Assembly: GCA_963971575.1 (NCBI GenBank) | Contig: OZ020624.1 | Location: 13,602,625 to 13,666,624 of the forward strand | Origin: Liopterus haemorrhoidalis | Taxonomy: Eukaryota; Arthropoda; Insecta; Coleoptera; Dytiscidae | Length of the DNA: 64,000 nt | Direction: 5' to 3' | Shown here: positions 63,155 to 64,000 of the stretch, one piece after another | Numbering within the stretch: the first letter of the stretch is position 1 | How the letters are laid out: each line of letters begins with the position of its first letter | Translations under genes and position numbers: made by a program | The notes under the pieces: model-generated | What the model was told of the DNA's origin: nothing | The model's database searches: none | Seen by the model: only the letters and a program-made list of their open reading frames with translations

Positions 63155-64000
63155 TCAGATATTAAAAAGAAGAAGACTAAGGACTGATCCTTGAGGAAGT
63201 CCTGGAAAGCAGTACCTGGGCCCTAAAACTTTACCTCTATTTATGACATATAATTTTCTACATCGAATCAGATTTATTACTGCTTTGACCATTTGGGGAG
63301 GGATACCGATTGTGAGCATTTTGTTAGCAAGAATTTTTATAGAGACACTATCGAAAGCACCTTTCAAATCCAGAAATAAAAAGGTTAAGCAGAGGTTGTG
63401 AGAGAAGCTATTATGAATATCACAAATGAGAGTGGATAGGTTATCCATAGTGTTATGTCCTCTTCTAAAACTATATTGATGGGAAGGAAGAATACTATTA
63501 GATTCAAGCCACCATTCGAGTTTCAGTTTAACTAGTCTTTCAAATGTTTTCATTAGGCATGAAGCAAGTGAAATAGGTCTGTACGAATCAGTAGAGTTAC
63601 AGTTTTTGCCTGGTTTAAGAATGGGAATTACATTATATACTGACCATTCTGGAATAGACGCTCCATTAAGCCAAGCATCGTTTATGGTGCTCAGAAGAAG
63701 AGATTTAGCATTGCGCGCCAAGTTAGCTATCATTGAATAATGTATATTATGCAGTTTGCTTGTTGGATGTTCCAACGAGAGTTGGGGAAAATAGTATAAT
63801 AGGGATTGATTGTTGAAGAAATGCTCAGTAAGATGGGAAAATGGTTAGATCCCATAGTGTTGTTGAAGACTGACCATGTGAATTTAGGTGCAAGTTCAGG
63901 TGAGCACAAGGTTAAATCAATAGCTGATTTGCGCCAGCGAGGACGAGGGGCGAGAGTGGGCGAGCCGTCGTTTAATACCGTTAGTTGTAGATTTGAAACT
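63155..64000 (-). pseudogene. LINE-C endonuclease and reverse transcriptase fragment, runs off the window
   Basis: From the window end, the minus strand shows the end of an endonuclease (LNDGSPTLAPRPRWRKSAID and GSNHFPILLSI), then after a frameshift and a likely internal deletion the frame 63,775-63,155: VIPILKPGKNCNSTDSYRPI, SFRRGHNTMDNLS, FLDLKGAFDSVSI and GLPQGSVLSLLLFNI. It ends abruptly before the YADD motif near 63,150. The element is broken on both sides; the remainder may continue beyond 64,000. Confidence 0.75.

Overview
This 64 kb window is AT-rich repetitive DNA from a eukaryotic nuclear genome, almost certainly an arthropod and most likely an insect. The evidence is the set of families present: pogo/Tigger transposases carrying a C-terminal PHD-like finger, Jockey-type LINEs whose ORF1 has CCHC knuckles, LINE ORF1s with a coiled coil and an FP-like domain, Gypsy and Copia LTR elements, a Penelope-like element, ZMYM1-type hAT transposases, Tc1 remnants, and MITEs with TA or 8-bp target duplications. 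I find no convincing intact host gene, rRNA gene or functional tRNA gene. Only one short coding relic (23.44-24.17 kb) could be host-derived.

Layout. 0.2-9.0 kb is a decayed Tigger-type transposon (Tigger-A), split by two GC-rich LTR-like insertions and one unclassified insertion. 10.1-11.1 kb holds a broken hAT transposase, followed by a Gypsy-type LTR element (11.1-16.3 kb, minus strand) whose gag-pol frame is open apart from three nonsense codons and one late frameshift. 17.0-18.0 kb is a degenerate gene of a transposase-like family with 102-bp internal repeats. 18.3-19.2 kb is a 5'-truncated LINE. 20-30 kb is a patchwork of inverted-repeat elements: a Tigger deletion derivative, several MITEs, a 962-bp palindrome, and a 1.75 kb fold-back element with C/G-rich arms. 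30.2-31 kb has the 3' ends of a LINE and of a Copia element. 31.1-32.07 kb is a hAT-like MITE.

The centre of the window is a four-level nest. A second Tigger element (Tigger-B, 32,393-51,720) contains a LINE (LINE-A, minus strand, about 32.45-48.0 kb). LINE-A contains an LTR retrotransposon (33,171-43,774, minus strand, TSD AACA), and that element's 3' LTR contains an apparently intact Jockey-type LINE (34,190-39,197, minus strand, 14-bp TSD). A 460-bp TA-flanked MITE sits separately inside LINE-A. The nesting gives an order of insertion: Tigger-B, then LINE-A, then the LTR element, then Jockey. The Jockey copy has two uninterrupted ORFs and is the best candidate for recent activity.

From 52.6 kb on are a second hAT relic split by a 1.1 kb repeat that carries a tRNA-like segment, the RNase H end of a LINE, a fragment resembling the N-terminal part of a Polinton-type family-B DNA polymerase, a fold-back element with 25-bp-repeat arms hosting a tRNA-derived SINE, a LINE 3' end split by a Tc1 remnant, a Penelope-like element with an inverted 5' part and a hammerhead-like motif, and two further decayed LINEs, the last running off the window.

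The genes do not form pathways. Each codes for its own element's mobility (transposase, or Gag plus reverse transcriptase, RNase H, endonuclease or integrase), and most copies are dead. All boundaries and family calls are from reading the sequence only; no database search was possible.
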